A program made the translations under genes and the position numbers. 64,000 nucleotides of DNA from positions 496,001-560,000 of the forward strand of contig NZ_FMUH01000001.1 in NCBI RefSeq assembly GCF_900101025.1, read 5' to 3'. Positions 35,146 through 48,267 of the stretch are shown piece by piece. This DNA comes from Klenkia marina (GTDB lineage Bacteria > Actinomycetota > Actinomycetes > Mycobacteriales > Geodermatophilaceae). The notes under the pieces are model-generated. The model saw only the letters and a program-made list of their open reading frames with translations, had not been told where the DNA came from and made no database searches. The stretch's first letter is position 1. Each line of letters opens with the position of its first letter.

Positions 35146-36513
35146 GTGCCCCCGACCGTCGTGAAGTCCCGCCCCGGCCACCGCTGCAGCGAATGCGGTT
35201 TCGCCGCCACCCGCTGGATGGGGCGCTGCCCCGAGTGCCAGGCCTGGGGCACGCTCACCGAGGTCGGCGGCGGCGCCTCCGGCGGGCTGCGCGCGGTGAC
35301 CCCCGGCCCGGTCACCGGGCGGGCCCGCCCGATCGCCCAGGTCGAGCTCTCGGGCTCGCGGGCGGTGCCCACCGGCATCGGCGAGTTCGACCGGGTGCTG
35401 GGCGGGGGCCTCGTGCCCGGTGCGGTCCTGCTGGTCGCCGGTGAGCCCGGGGTGGGCAAGTCCACCCTGCTGCTCGAGGTCGCCCACCGGGTCGCCGAGG
35501 CGAACGGGCCCACCCTCGTGGTCTCCGGCGAGGAGTCGGCCGCCCAGGTGCGACTGCGGGCCGAACGCATCGGCGCGCTGCACCCTCAGCTGTTCCTGGC
35601 CGCCGAGACCGAGCTGTCCGCGGTGCTGTCGCACATCGAGGAGGTCAACCCCTCGCTGCTGGTGCTCGACAGCGTGCAGACCGTCCGCTCCCCCGCCGTC
35701 GACGGCACCGACGGGGGCGCCACCCAGGTGCGCGCCGTGGCCAGCGCGCTCACCGGCATCGCCAAGTCCCGCGGCATGACCGTCATCCTGGTCGGCCACG
35801 TCACCAAGGACGGCGCCATCGCCGGTCCGCGCGCGCTCGAGCACCTCGTCGACGTCGTCATCAGCTTCGACGGCGAGCGGCACTCCACCCTGCGCATGGT
35901 GCGGGCGACCAAGAACCGCTTCGGCCCGGCCGACGAGATCGGCTGCTTCGAGATCGGCGACGGCGGGGTCGTCGGGGTGCCCGACCCCTCCCACCTGTTC
36001 GTGTCCAAGCGCTCGGTGCCGGTGGCCGGCAGCAGCGTCACGGTGACCATGGAGGGCAGCCGTCCGCTGCTGGCCGAGGTGCAGTCGCTGGTGGCCACCA
36101 ACGCCGGTGGCGGCTCGCCCCGGCGGGCGGTCAGCGGCCTCGACCCGCAGCGCCTGGCCATGATCAACGCGGTGGTCGAGCGCCGCGGCGGGGTGCCGCT
36201 GGCCAGTGCCGACGTCTTCGCCGCCTCGGTCGGCGGCGTGCGCATCCTCGAGCCCGCCGCCGACATGGCGATCGCCCTGGCCATCGCCTCAGCGGCCAAG
36301 GACAAGGCTCTGCCGGTGGGCATGGTCGCCTTCGGCGAGGTCAGCCTGTCCGGCGAGGTGCGCCGGGTCGGCGGCATCGGGCGTCGGCTCGCCGAGGCGG
36401 CCCGGCAGGGGTACACCCTCGCGGTCGTCCCGCCCGACCCGGGCCCGGTCCCGCGCGGCCTGCGGGTGGTCGAGATCCCCGATCTCGGCTCGGTCCTGAA
36501 CAGGCTGTTCTGA
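35146..36513 (+). CDS. radA: DNA repair protein RadA
   Basis: 455 residues. An N-terminal C4 zinc finger (RCSECGFAATRWMGRCPEC), a RecA-like ATPase with Walker A GEPGVGKST, the RadA-specific KNRFG motif, and a C-terminal Lon-protease-like domain (VSGLDPQRLAMINAVVERRGG...) are in the family order. RadA drives branch migration in recombination. GTG start. It lies 42 bases after the lipoprotein gene and 113 bases before disA on the same strand; radA-disA pairing is widespread in Gram-positives and RadA can modulate DisA. Confidence 0.97.
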   Translation: MPPTVVKSRPGHRCSECGFAATRWMGRCPECQAWGTLTEVGGGASGGLRAVTPGPVTGRARPIAQVELSGSRAVPTGIGEFDRVLGGGLVPGAVLLVAGEPGVGKSTLLLEVAHRVAEANGPTLVVSGEESAAQVRLRAERIGALHPQLFLAAETELSAVLSHIEEVNPSLLVLDSVQTVRSPAVDGTDGGATQVRAVASALTGIAKSRGMTVILVGHVTKDGAIAGPRALEHLVDVVISFDGERHSTLRMVRATKNRFGPADEIGCFEIGDGGVVGVPDPSHLFVSKRSVPVAGSSVTVTMEGSRPLLAEVQSLVATNAGGGSPRRAVSGLDPQRLAMINAVVERRGGVPLASADVFAASVGGVRILEPAADMAIALAIASAAKDKALPVGMVAFGEVSLSGEVRRVGGIGRRLAEAARQGYTLAVVPPDPGPVPRGLRVVEIPDLGSVLNRLF

Positions 36514-36626
36514 GCCCGCACGGCAGGTCTCCGCGAGATCACGGGGCGACCGCGGCCCCGGCCACGCCGAGGCCCGTCACCTAGACTCGTGCCCACGCCC
36601 CCACCCCCAGACCCCCAGGAGCGACC

Positions 36627-37709
36627 GTGCCGTCCGTGGACCCCGACGTCGCACTGCGTGAGCTGCTGGGGCGCATCGCCCCCGGCACCGCGCTCCGCGA
36701 CGGGCTGGAGCGGATCCTGGCCGGCCGCACCGGGGCGCTGATCGTGCTCGGCTACGACCGCGTGGTCGAGTCCCAGTGCACCGGGGGCTTCGCCCTCGAC
36801 GTCGCGCTGTCGGCCACCCGGCTGCGCGAACTCGCCAAGATGGACGGCGCGGTCATCGTGTCGGCCGACGGCAGCCGCATCGTGCGGGCCGGTGTGCACC
36901 TCATGCCCGACCCGACCATCCCCACCGAGGAGTCGGGCACCCGGCACCGCACCGCCGAGCGGGTGGCGCTGCAGACCGGTTTCCCGGTCATCTCGGTGAG
37001 CCAGTCGATGCACATCATCTCGGTCTACGTCGCCGGTCGCCGCTACACCCTCGAGCACCCCACCACGATCCTGGCCCGGGCCAACCAGGCCCTGGCCGCG
37101 CTCGAGCGCTACAAGCTGCGCCTCGACGAGGTCGCCAGCACGCTGTCCGCGCTCGAGATCGAGGACCTCGTCACCGTCCGCGACGCGATGAGCGTCAGCC
37201 AGCGGCTGGAGATGGTCCGCCGCATCGCCGACGAGATCGAGGGCTTCGTCGTCGAGCTGGGCACCGACGGCCGGCTGCTGGCCCTCCAGCTCGACGAGAT
37301 GCTCGCCGGCGTCGAGGACGACCGCGGGCTGCTCGTGCGCGACTACCTGCCCGCCGACGGCCGCCGCACGCCCGCCGGGGAGGAGGTGCTCACCGACCTG
37401 CGCGCGCTGAGCGCCACCGAGCTGCTCGACCTCTCCGCGGTCGCCCGCTGCTACGGGCTGCCCACCTCGCCCGACGCCCTCGACTCCCCGGTCAGCCCGC
37501 GCGGCTACCGGCTGCTGGCCCGGGTGCCCCGCCTGCCGGCCGGCATCATCGACCGGCTGGTCACCCACTTCGGTGGGCTGCAGAAGCTGCTGGCCGCCAC
37601 CATCGAGGACCTGCTGAGCGTCGACGGCGTCGGCGAGGCCCGCGCCCGCGGCATCCGTGAAGGCCTGTCCCGGCTCGCCGAGACCTCGATCCTCGACCGG
37701 TACAGCTAG
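36627..37709 (+). CDS. disA: DNA integrity scanning diadenylate cyclase DisA
   Basis: 360 residues. The DAC domain has the catalytic motifs KMDGAVIVS and [12 protein letters not shown], a long central helical spine follows, and a C-terminal helix-hairpin-helix ([32 protein letters not shown]-type) binds branched DNA. It makes c-di-AMP from two ATP and stops when bound to Holliday junctions. Length is normal. GTG start with AGGAG upstream. It is the last gene of the lpqE-radA-disA run. Confidence 0.97.
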   Translation: MPSVDPDVALRELLGRIAPGTALRDGLERILAGRTGALIVLGYDRVVESQCTGGFALDVALSATRLRELAKMDGAVIVSADGSRIVRAGVHLMPDPTIPTEESGTRHRTAERVALQTGFPVISVSQSMHIISVYVAGRRYTLEHPTTILARANQALAALERYKLRLDEVASTLSALEIEDLVTVRDAMSVSQRLEMVRRIADEIEGFVVELGTDGRLLALQLDEMLAGVEDDRGLLVRDYLPADGRRTPAGEEVLTDLRALSATELLDLSAVARCYGLPTSPDALDSPVSPRGYRLLARVPRLPAGIIDRLVTHFGGLQKLLAATIEDLLSVDGVGEARARGIREGLSRLAETSILDRYS

Positions 37710-37773
37710 CAGGAGGACCCGCCCCCCGCGACCGTGTGCGCACGCCGCGGGACCGCGGGACGGGGCCGCCGAC

Positions 37774-38490
37774 CTACGTCAGGGTGAACGGCGTGGCCGG
37801 GCCGGTCTTGGTGCCCAGGCGGCCCTGCAGGGCGTAGCTGCCGGCCGGCGGGGCGGTCCGCGGGGCGGTGCAGGTCGGCTCGCTGGTGCGACCGCCCCAC
37901 TGCAGCGGGAAGCTCGCGGCCTCGCCCGGTGCCAGCGTGCGCGACTCCGAGCTGACCTCCGGGAAGCAGTCGTTGCTGCCCCAGACGCGGGCGCCGGCCG
38001 CGTCGAGCAGCACGATCTCCCGCAGGCCGGCATCGGTCGTCCGGGTGCAGGGCACCCCGGAGACGTTGGTGACCACCAGCGTGAAGGTGGGCTTGTCACC
38101 CACCGCGGCCTGGCCCCCGGCGGGCGCGACGTCGACGGAGACCATGTCGTCGGTGCACGGCTGTCCGGGGTCCGGCGCCGCCGCGGGGGCCTCCACGGCG
38201 GGCGGCGCCTGCTCGGGCGAGGACGCGGGTGCCGGCTCCGCGGACGGCTCGGTCACCGACGGCGTCTGCACGGCCGCCAGCGAGGGCACCACCTGCTCGA
38301 GCGCCGGGGCCGCAAGCGAGGGCTGCACCTCGGTGCTGCTGGAGGCCACCCGGGTGCCGGCCTCCGCCGACGAGCCCGCCGTACCGACCAGCCACCCGCC
38401 GCCGCCCAGCACCGAGGCGGCGATGCCCAGCACGAGGGCACGCCGACGCCAGTAGACGCCGGCGGGGAGGTCACCGACCGGGTGCAGCAC
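37774..38490 (-). CDS. Membrane-anchored protein with extracellular beta domain, unknown function
   Basis: 238 residues. A single N-terminal membrane helix (RRRALVLGIAASVLGGGGWLVGTA) is followed by a Pro/Ala/Glu/Ser-rich linker and a ~120-residue beta domain starting CTDDMVSVDVAPAGGQAAVGDKPTFTLVVTNVSGVPCTRTTDAGLREIVLLDAAGARVWGSNDCFP with two or three probable disulfides. It resembles DUF4232-type extracellular modules but I cannot name the family firmly. Its place beside disA matches Rv3587c of M. tuberculosis. It is convergent with disA and divergent from mutY. Confidence 0.75.
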   Translation of the reverse strand: MLHPVGDLPAGVYWRRRALVLGIAASVLGGGGWLVGTAGSSAEAGTRVASSSTEVQPSLAAPALEQVVPSLAAVQTPSVTEPSAEPAPASSPEQAPPAVEAPAAAPDPGQPCTDDMVSVDVAPAGGQAAVGDKPTFTLVVTNVSGVPCTRTTDAGLREIVLLDAAGARVWGSNDCFPEVSSESRTLAPGEAASFPLQWGGRTSEPTCTAPRTAPPAGSYALQGRLGTKTGPATPFTLT

Positions 38491-38598
38491 GGCGTGGACG
38501 CTAGCGTCGTGGGCCGGTCACCTGCGGGAAGGCACGCCGGTGCCCGGGCACCGCACTCCCCCGGGCCCGGACGGGCGCACCTGGGAGACTGGTGACCC

Positions 38599-39471
38599 GT
38601 GACCGATGCTGCGCCCGGCGACCTCGTCGTCGACTGGTACGCCACCGCCGCCCGCGACCTGCCCTGGCGCCAGCCCGGCGTCGACGCCTGGGCGGTGCTG
38701 GTCAGCGAGGTCATGCTGCAGCAGACGCCCGTGGCCCGGGTCGAGCCGGTCTGGCGGCAGTGGCTGGCCCGCTGGCCCACCCCGGCGGCCCTGGCCGCCG
38801 AGCCGGCCGGTGAGGTCATCCGTGCGTGGGGCAAGCTCGGCTACCCGCGCCGGGCGCTGCGCCTGCAGGCCGCCGCCGCGATGATCGCGGCCGAGCACGA
38901 CGACGTCGTGCCCTCCGACGTCGCCACCCTGGAGTCGCTGCCGGGCATCGGGACCTACACCGCCCGGGCCGTCGCCTGCTTCGGGTACGGCCAGCGCCAG
39001 CCGGTCGTGGACACCAACGTCCGGCGGGTGGTGGCCCGCCTGGTGCACGGCCGCGCCGAGGCGTTGCCCGCCCGCGCCGCCGACCTCGACGACGTCGCGG
39101 CCCTGGCGCCCGTCGACCACGACCGAGCGGTGCGCTTCTCGGTGGCGGTCATGGAGTTGGGGGCGCTGGTGTGCGTGGCCGGCACCCCGCGCTGCGGCGT
39201 GTGCCCGGCGCGCACGACGTGCGCGTGGCGGCTGGCCGGGTCCCCGCCGCACGACGGCCCCCCGAGGAAGGTGCAGAAGTTCGCCGGCACCGACCGGCAG
39301 GTGCGTGGACGACTGCTCGACGTGCTGCGTGCGGCCACCGGCCCGGTCGAGCAGCCCGAGCTGGACGCGGTGTGGGAGGACCCGGTGCAGCGGGGCCGGT
39401 GCCTGGACTCGCTGCTGGTCGACGGCCTGGTCGTGCAGACCGACGACGGCCGCTTCGCCCTCCCCGGCTGA
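38599..39471 (+). CDS. mutY: A/G-specific adenine DNA glycosylase MutY
   Basis: 290 residues; removes A opposite 8-oxoguanine. Catalytic Glu in SEVMLQQTPVARV, HhH motif LPGIGTYTARAVACF, catalytic Asp in PVVDTNVRRV, and a 4Fe-4S cluster with spacing C-x6-C-x2-C-x5-C (CVAGTPRCGVCPARTTC). The C-terminal MutT-like domain that reads 8-oxoG is very short here, with only about 70 residues after the cluster, as in mycobacterial MutY. GTG start. It shares a terminator with the convergent clpC. Confidence 0.95.
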   Translation: MTDAAPGDLVVDWYATAARDLPWRQPGVDAWAVLVSEVMLQQTPVARVEPVWRQWLARWPTPAALAAEPAGEVIRAWGKLGYPRRALRLQAAAAMIAAEHDDVVPSDVATLESLPGIGTYTARAVACFGYGQRQPVVDTNVRRVVARLVHGRAEALPARAADLDDVAALAPVDHDRAVRFSVAVMELGALVCVAGTPRCGVCPARTTCAWRLAGSPPHDGPPRKVQKFAGTDRQVRGRLLDVLRAATGPVEQPELDAVWEDPVQRGRCLDSLLVDGLVVQTDDGRFALPG

Positions 39472-39497
39472 CCGGACCGCAACGGCCCCGGACACGG

Positions 39498-39534
39498 CGG
39501 AGGCCGCCACCCGCGGTGCGGGTGACGGCCTCCG
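39498..39534. terminator. Bidirectional terminator between mutY and clpC
   Basis: 17-base arms (39498-39514 and 39518-39534) pair with one mismatch around a 3-base loop. It lies 26 bases after mutY and 9 bases after the clpC stop on the other strand, so it can serve both. Confidence 0.85.
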
Positions 39535-39543
39535 TCGGTGCTG

Positions 39544-42078
<2,535 letters not shown>

Positions 42079-42294
42079 CTGCTGCTTCCCCTCTGACCGG
42101 CTCGGACGTACGGTGCTGCTCCCCTCGCGGGGTCGTGCTGACCGACGTCGTCGGTGTCTCCCACCGATGACGGGGCACCGGTCGTTCCACTGTAGTCGCG
42201 GACGACGGACGCCGGAGCGTCGTCCACACCCGGGGGGGTGGTGTCGTCCACCCTGCTCAACCTGCGTACCGGGGCCGGTGTTCCGCCGCCGTTA

Positions 42295-42305
42295 CGCCGA
42301 CAGCG
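42295..42305. promoter_or_regulatory. Putative ClgR operator upstream of clpC
   Basis: CGCCGACAGCG matches the core CGCYNANRGCG of the ClgR consensus described for corynebacteria. It is about 217 bases upstream of clpC, a gene ClgR activates in actinobacteria. Outer flanks match only partly. Confidence 0.45.
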
Positions 42306-42307
42306 GA

Positions 42308-42340
42308 CGACGACCCGGCCCCCCAGGGGCCGGGTCGTCG
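42308..42340 (-). terminator. Terminator hairpin downstream of lsr2
   Basis: Perfect 15-bp inverted repeat (42308-42322 and 42326-42340) with a 3-base loop. It is the second hairpin after the lsr2 stop, behind the repeat element at 42353-42416, the same order as after groEL. Confidence 0.85.
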
Positions 42341-42352
42341 TCGGAACCGGGT

Positions 42353-42416
42353 GGAACGGCCCCCTCGCAGGGTCCCGGGCCGCGCGGAGCGTGGTCCGGG
42401 GGCGAGGGATCCTTCT
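42353..42416 (-). repeat. Dispersed stop-codon-proximal hairpin element, copy B (lsr2)
   Basis: 64 bases with the same GGAACGG start and TCCTTCT end as copies A and C, the CCCTCGC/GCGAGGG stem, and the loop GCGGAGCG. It abuts the lsr2 stop codon with no gap. Inner stem bases differ from copy A but still pair (GGGCC with GGTCC). Confidence 0.8.
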
Positions 42417-42773
42417 TCAGTGGGCCGATTCGTAGGCCTCGACGACGCTGGCCGGGATGCGGCCGCGGTCGCTGACCTCGTGGCCGTTCTTGCGGGCCCA
42501 GTCGCGGATCGCACCGGCCTGCTCGCGGTCCATGCGCCCGGCACCGGAACCGCCGGTGGCCTTGCTGCGACCACCGCCGGAGGCGCGCCCGCGCCCGGCC
42601 ACCTTGCGGGCGGCGCCGACGTACTTGGCGAACACCTCGCGCATCTCGCTGGCGTTCTTGTCCGAGAGGTCGATCTCGTACGTCGTGCCGTCGAGGGCGA
42701 ACGTCACCGTCTCGTCGGCGGGGACGTCGTCGTCGAAGTCGTCGCTCAGGATGACCTGGACCTTGCGTGCCAT
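42417..42773 (-). CDS. lsr2: Nucleoid-associated protein Lsr2
   Basis: 118 residues. The N-terminal dimerisation domain ([40 protein letters not shown]) and the C-terminal DNA-binding domain with the AT-hook-like RGR in [14 protein letters not shown], preceded by [18 protein letters not shown], are both complete. A Gly/Arg/Ser linker joins them. Lsr2 silences AT-rich and foreign DNA, like H-NS. ATG with AGGAGAAG upstream. The 146 bases before it are more AT-rich than the surroundings, in line with self-binding, and hold a palindrome. Confidence 0.97.
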   Translation of the reverse strand: MARKVQVILSDDFDDDVPADETVTFALDGTTYEIDLSDKNASEMREVFAKYVGAARKVAGRGRASGGGRSKATGGSGAGRMDREQAGAIRDWARKNGHEVSDRGRIPASVVEAYESAH

Positions 42774-42877
42774 TTCTTCTCCTGCGGTCGTCGGCCCCCG
42801 TGGGACCACGTGCATTCTGCCGCCGAATTGCGGCGACCGGAGCAATTGCACCACACCGCGTCGTCGAATGACGATTC

Positions 42878-42897
42878 TGCGAGCAGAACTGCTCGCA
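42878..42897. promoter_or_regulatory. Perfect 9-bp palindrome upstream of lsr2
   Basis: TGCGAGCAG-AA-CTGCTCGCA lies 105 bases before the lsr2 ATG, in the AT-richer gap after lysS. A 2-base spacer is too short for an RNA loop of full stem, so a dimeric regulator site is more likely than a terminator. Several AATTG words flank it. Confidence 0.5.
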
Positions 42898-42919
42898 CGG
42901 GTGACCGATACCGAATTGT

Positions 42920-44425
<1,506 letters not shown>

Positions 44426-44458
44426 CCGGCAAGCCTACGGAGGCCTGCCGGGTCCGTG

Positions 44459-45247
44459 TCAGCGCGCCGCCTGGTGCCGCTCGTGCGCCAGGCGCAGGCC
44501 CTGCACCGTGAGGTCGGGGTCGCGCTCGCCGACCGACCGGCAGCTGTCCACGACCAGCGGGTGCAGCCCACCGGTGGCCACCACGACCGGACCCACCCCG
44601 AACGAGGCCATGAGCTCGGCGGCGATGCGGTCGACCAGGCCGTCGACCAACCCGGCGAAGCCCAGCACCACGCCCGACTGCAGGGCCGCGACCGTGTTCT
44701 TGCCGATGGCCTTGGCCGGCACGGTCAGCTCGACCGAGCGCAGCTGGGCCGCCCGGGCGGCCAGCGCGTCCAGGGAGACCTCGACGCCCGGGGCCAGGGC
44801 ACCGCCGAGGAACTGGCCCGCCGGGCCGACGGCGTCCACGGTGGTGGAGGTGCCGAAGTCGACGACGACGACCGGCCGGCCGGTGCCGTCGGGGCGCCTG
44901 CCGTACAGCTCGTGGGCGGCCAGCGCGGTGACCACGCGGTCGGCGCCGACCTCGCGCGGGTTGTCCACGTGCAGCGGCACCCCGGTGCGCACGCCGGGGC
45001 CGATGAGGGTGACCGGCACGTCGAGGCGGTCGAGCAGCTGGCGCAGCACGGGCAGCAGCTGGGGCACCGTCGAGCAGGCGGCCACCCCGGTCACCTCGGC
45101 GTCGCGCAGCAGCCCGCGCCACAACAGGTGGACCTCGTCGACGGTGGCCCGCGGCTGGGTACGCACCCGCCAGCACCCGGCCACCCGGTCGCCGTCGAAG
45201 GTGGCCAGCACGGTGTGGCTGTTGCCGACGTCCACGGTCAGGAGCAC
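44459..45247 (-). CDS. coaX: Type III pantothenate kinase
   Basis: 262 residues, ASKHA fold. Phosphate-1 motif LLTVDVGNSHT, GADRVVTALAA, phosphate-2 DFGTSTTVDAV and GGALAPGVEVSLDAL are family motifs. It phosphorylates pantothenate, the first step to CoA, so the panC/panD products three genes upstream are its source. GTG start; its start is 1 base after the nadC stop, so it belongs to the pan-nad-coaX run. Confidence 0.95.
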   Translation of the reverse strand: MLLTVDVGNSHTVLATFDGDRVAGCWRVRTQPRATVDEVHLLWRGLLRDAEVTGVAACSTVPQLLPVLRQLLDRLDVPVTLIGPGVRTGVPLHVDNPREVGADRVVTALAAHELYGRRPDGTGRPVVVVDFGTSTTVDAVGPAGQFLGGALAPGVEVSLDALAARAAQLRSVELTVPAKAIGKNTVAALQSGVVLGFAGLVDGLVDRIAAELMASFGVGPVVVATGGLHPLVVDSCRSVGERDPDLTVQGLRLAHERHQAAR

Positions 45248-45248
45248 G

Positions 45249-46163
45249 TCAGGCCGTCCGCAGGTCCAGCGCGAGGTCCAGGATCGGCGAGCTGTGCGTC
45301 AGGGCCCCGACCGACAGGTAGTCGACGCCGGTGGAGGCCACCTCGCGGGCCACGGCCAGGGTGAGTCCGCCGGTGGCCTCGGTCTCGGCCCGGCCGCCCA
45401 CCGCGGCGACGGCCGCACGCAGGACGTCGGGGGGCATGTTGTCCAGCAGCAGGAAGTCCGCACCGGCCTCGACCGCCTCGACGGCCTGGGCCACGGTGTC
45501 CGCCTCGACCTGCACCGTCACCCGGGGCGCCCGCTCGCGGACCGCGGCGACGGCGGCGGCCACCGAGCCCGCGGCGGCGACGTGGTTGTCCTTGACCATG
45601 GCGACGTCGTACAGGCCCATCCGCTTGTTGGAGCCGCCCCCGCAGCGCACGGCGTACTTCTCCAGCGGGCGCAGCAGCGGGGTGGTCTTGCGGGTGTCGA
45701 GCACGACGGCGCCGGTGCCGGCGACCGCGTCGACCCAGGCGCGGGTCGCGGTGGCGATGCCCGAGGCGCGGCTGGCGATGTTGAGCGCCGAGCGCTCGGC
45801 GGCCAGCAGCGCCCGCACGTGGCCCGAGACGGTCAGCAGGACGTCGCCGCGGCGCACCCGGTCGCCGTCTGCCGCGCCGGCGACCAGCGTGGCCGAGGGC
45901 GAGAGCCGGGTGAACACACGTGCGGCGACCGGCAGCCCGGCCACGACGCCGTCGGCCCGGGCGACCAGGTCGGCGGTGCCGCGCTGGGTGGCCGGGACGG
46001 TGGCGGCACTGGTGACGTCGTGGGCGACGGCCTGGTCGGGGGCGTGCGGCAGCGGCGCGCCGCCGGTGAGGTCCTCGGCCAGGGTGCGCTCGACCAGGTC
46101 GGTCACCCAGGCCTCGTCGAGGCCGGTGCCGGTCAGGTCACGGGGGTCGCGGGGAGCAGTCAC
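45249..46163 (-). CDS. nadC: Nicotinate-nucleotide pyrophosphorylase (carboxylating)
   Basis: 304 residues. ALLAAERSALNIASRASGIATATRAWV, LDTRKTTPLLRPLEKYAVRCGGGSNKRMGLYDVAMVKDNH and VEADTVAQAVEAVEAGADFLLLDNM are NadC signatures for quinolinate and PRPP binding. It converts quinolinate and PRPP to nicotinate mononucleotide. The GTG at 46163 overlaps the nadB stop (GTGA). nadA, the quinolinate synthase that should link nadB and nadC, is not in the window. Confidence 0.95.
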   Translation of the reverse strand: MTAPRDPRDLTGTGLDEAWVTDLVERTLAEDLTGGAPLPHAPDQAVAHDVTSAATVPATQRGTADLVARADGVVAGLPVAARVFTRLSPSATLVAGAADGDRVRRGDVLLTVSGHVRALLAAERSALNIASRASGIATATRAWVDAVAGTGAVVLDTRKTTPLLRPLEKYAVRCGGGSNKRMGLYDVAMVKDNHVAAAGSVAAAVAAVRERAPRVTVQVEADTVAQAVEAVEAGADFLLLDNMPPDVLRAAVAAVGGRAETEATGGLTLAVAREVASTGVDYLSVGALTHSSPILDLALDLRTA

Positions 46164-47845
46164 CAGTGCACCTCGGGTGGCGTGCCGACGGGGCGGGGGG
46201 TCAGCTGCAGCGAGCCGTTGGGCAGCAGCCGGACGTCGAGGTGCACCCGCCAGGCGTCGTCGGCCTCGGGGTGGTCCTCGCGCCAGTGGCAGCCGCGGGT
46301 CTCCTCGCGGGCGCCGGCGGCGGCGGTGAGCGCGGTGGCGACCGTGAGCAGGTCGGTGGCCTCCCAGCCGGCCACCCCCGGCTCGGCGGTGCCCAGCAGC
46401 CCGGCGACGGCGGCCAGCTCGCCGGCCGCGACGACCAACCCCGCCCCGCTGCGCAGCGCGCCCACGCGGGCGGACATCGTGGCGGTGAGCCGGCCGCGCG
46501 CCGCCGGGTCGAGCAGGCCGTCGAGGTGCGCGGCCGGCGGGGGCACCGGGCCGGGCGCGGGCAGCTCGGCGGCCAGCGAGGCGCCGATGCGGCCGGCGAA
46601 CACCAGGCCCTCGAGCAGGGAGTTCGAGGCCAACCGGTTGGCGCCGTGCACGCCGGTGCAGGCGACCTCGCCGCACGCGTAGAGCCCGGGCACGGTGGTG
46701 CGCCCGGCCAGGTCGGTCACCAGCCCGCCCGAGGCGTAGTGCGCCGCCGGGGTGACCGGCACCAGGTCGGTGACCGGGTCGACGCCGGCCTCGCGGCAGC
46801 GGGCCACGATGGTCGGGAACCGCTCGGCGAGGCCCTCGACGTGCCGGGCGTCGAGGAACACGTGGTCGGTGCCGTCGCGCAGCTGCACCCGGGTGATGGC
46901 CTTGGCGACGACGTCGCGCGGGGCCAGCTCGGCCAGCGGGTGCACCCCGACCATGAACCGCTCGCCCGCGGCGTCGCGCAGCAGCGCGCCCTCGCCGCGC
47001 AGCGCCTCGGACACCAGCGGCTGCTGCCCCCGCGAGTCCGGCCCGAGGTAGAGCGCGGTGGGGTGGAACTGCACGAACTCCAGGTCGGTGGCCACCGCAC
47101 CGGCCCGCAGACCGAGCGCGACGCCGTCACCGGTGGAGACCGAGGGGTTGGTGGTGGCTGCGTAGACCTGCCCCATGCCGCCGGTGGCCAGCACCACGGC
47201 CCGGGCGCGCACCGCACCCACGCCGTCCGACGTGCCCTCCCCCAGCACGTGCAGGGTGACCCCCGCGGCCCGGCCCGCGGCGTCGGTGAGCAGGTCGAGC
47301 ACCATCGCGTGCTCGACCAGGGTGATGCCGGGGTCGGCGGTCACCGCGGCGTGCAGCGCCCGCTGCACCTCGGCGCCCGTGGCGTCGCCCCCGGCGTGCA
47401 CGATGCGGTCGGCGTGGTGCCCGCCCTCGCGGGTGAGCAGCAGCCGGCCGTCGGCCCCGCGGTCGAAGGCAGCACCCCAGGCCATGAGCTCACGCAGCCG
47501 GTCGGGGCCCTCGGTGACCAGCGCGTGCACCGCGGCCGGCTCGCACAGCCCGACACCGGCGGTCTCGGTGTCGGCGGCGTGCGCGTCCGGGGTGTCGGTG
47601 TCGGCCAGCACCGCGGCGATGCCGCCCTGCGCCCAGCGGGTGGAGCCGTCGTCCACCTCGACCTTGGTGACGACGGCGACCGACAGCCCCGCCGCGCGGG
47701 CGTGCAGCGCGACGCACAGGCCCGCCACCCCCGACCCGACGACGCACACGTCGGCGGTCAGCTCCCACCCCGGGACCGGTGCGGCCAGCCGCAGCGGCAG
47801 GGTGGTCTGCAGAGGGGGTCCCAGCAGCGGGCCGGCCAGCGTCAC
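46160..47845 (-). CDS. nadB: L-aspartate oxidase
   Basis: 561 residues, flavoprotein of the fumarate reductase/succinate dehydrogenase group. FAD motif [31 protein letters not shown], the NadB-type [33 protein letters not shown] and [28 protein letters not shown]. The C-terminal helical domain is present. It oxidises aspartate to iminoaspartate for NAD synthesis. The GTG start overlaps the panD stop. It is probably coregulated with pantothenate genes through this operon. Confidence 0.95.
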   Translation of the reverse strand: MTLAGPLLGPPLQTTLPLRLAAPVPGWELTADVCVVGSGVAGLCVALHARAAGLSVAVVTKVEVDDGSTRWAQGGIAAVLADTDTPDAHAADTETAGVGLCEPAAVHALVTEGPDRLRELMAWGAAFDRGADGRLLLTREGGHHADRIVHAGGDATGAEVQRALHAAVTADPGITLVEHAMVLDLLTDAAGRAAGVTLHVLGEGTSDGVGAVRARAVVLATGGMGQVYAATTNPSVSTGDGVALGLRAGAVATDLEFVQFHPTALYLGPDSRGQQPLVSEALRGEGALLRDAAGERFMVGVHPLAELAPRDVVAKAITRVQLRDGTDHVFLDARHVEGLAERFPTIVARCREAGVDPVTDLVPVTPAAHYASGGLVTDLAGRTTVPGLYACGEVACTGVHGANRLASNSLLEGLVFAGRIGASLAAELPAPGPVPPPAAHLDGLLDPAARGRLTATMSARVGALRSGAGLVVAAGELAAVAGLLGTAEPGVAGWEATDLLTVATALTAAAGAREETRGCHWREDHPEADDAWRVHLDVRLLPNGSLQLTPRPVGTPPEVHW

Positions 47846-48267
47846 GCGCGGACCGTATCCCCCCGCACCAGGTGGTTGCCGGCCACTCCCGGCGGCGGGC
47901 TCGCGGGGTCGGCACCCAGCTCGACCACGCGGTTGTCGGCGTCCACGTGCACGACCCTCGGCAGGTAGGACTTCGCCTCGGTCTCGTCCATGACGCCGTA
48001 GCTGATCAGGATGACCAGGTCGCCGGGGTGCACCAGGTGCGCCGCGGCCCCGTTGATGCCGATGACGCCCGAGCCGCGCTCGCCGGGGATCACGTAGGTC
48101 TCCAGCCGCGCGCCGTTGGTGACGTCGACGATGGCCACCTGCTCCCCGGGCAGCAGGTCGGCGGCGTCGAGGAGGTCCTCGTCGATGGTCACCGACCCGA
48201 CGTAGTGCAGGTCGGCCTGGGTGACCGTCGCCCGGTGGATCTTGGACTTGAGCATCGTGCGCATCAT
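47842..48267 (-). CDS. panD: Aspartate 1-decarboxylase proenzyme
   Basis: 141 residues. [43 protein letters not shown] is the PanD N-terminus; self-cleavage between Gly and Ser in YVGSVT makes the pyruvoyl group. [38 protein letters not shown] follows. It makes beta-alanine for pantothenate. The first ATG (48267) overlaps the panC stop (ATGA), fixing the start. Nearly identical in layout to mycobacterial PanD. Confidence 0.96.
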   Translation of the reverse strand: MMRTMLKSKIHRATVTQADLHYVGSVTIDEDLLDAADLLPGEQVAIVDVTNGARLETYVIPGERGSGVIGINGAAAHLVHPGDLVILISYGVMDETEAKSYLPRVVHVDADNRVVELGADPASPPPGVAGNHLVRGDTVRA

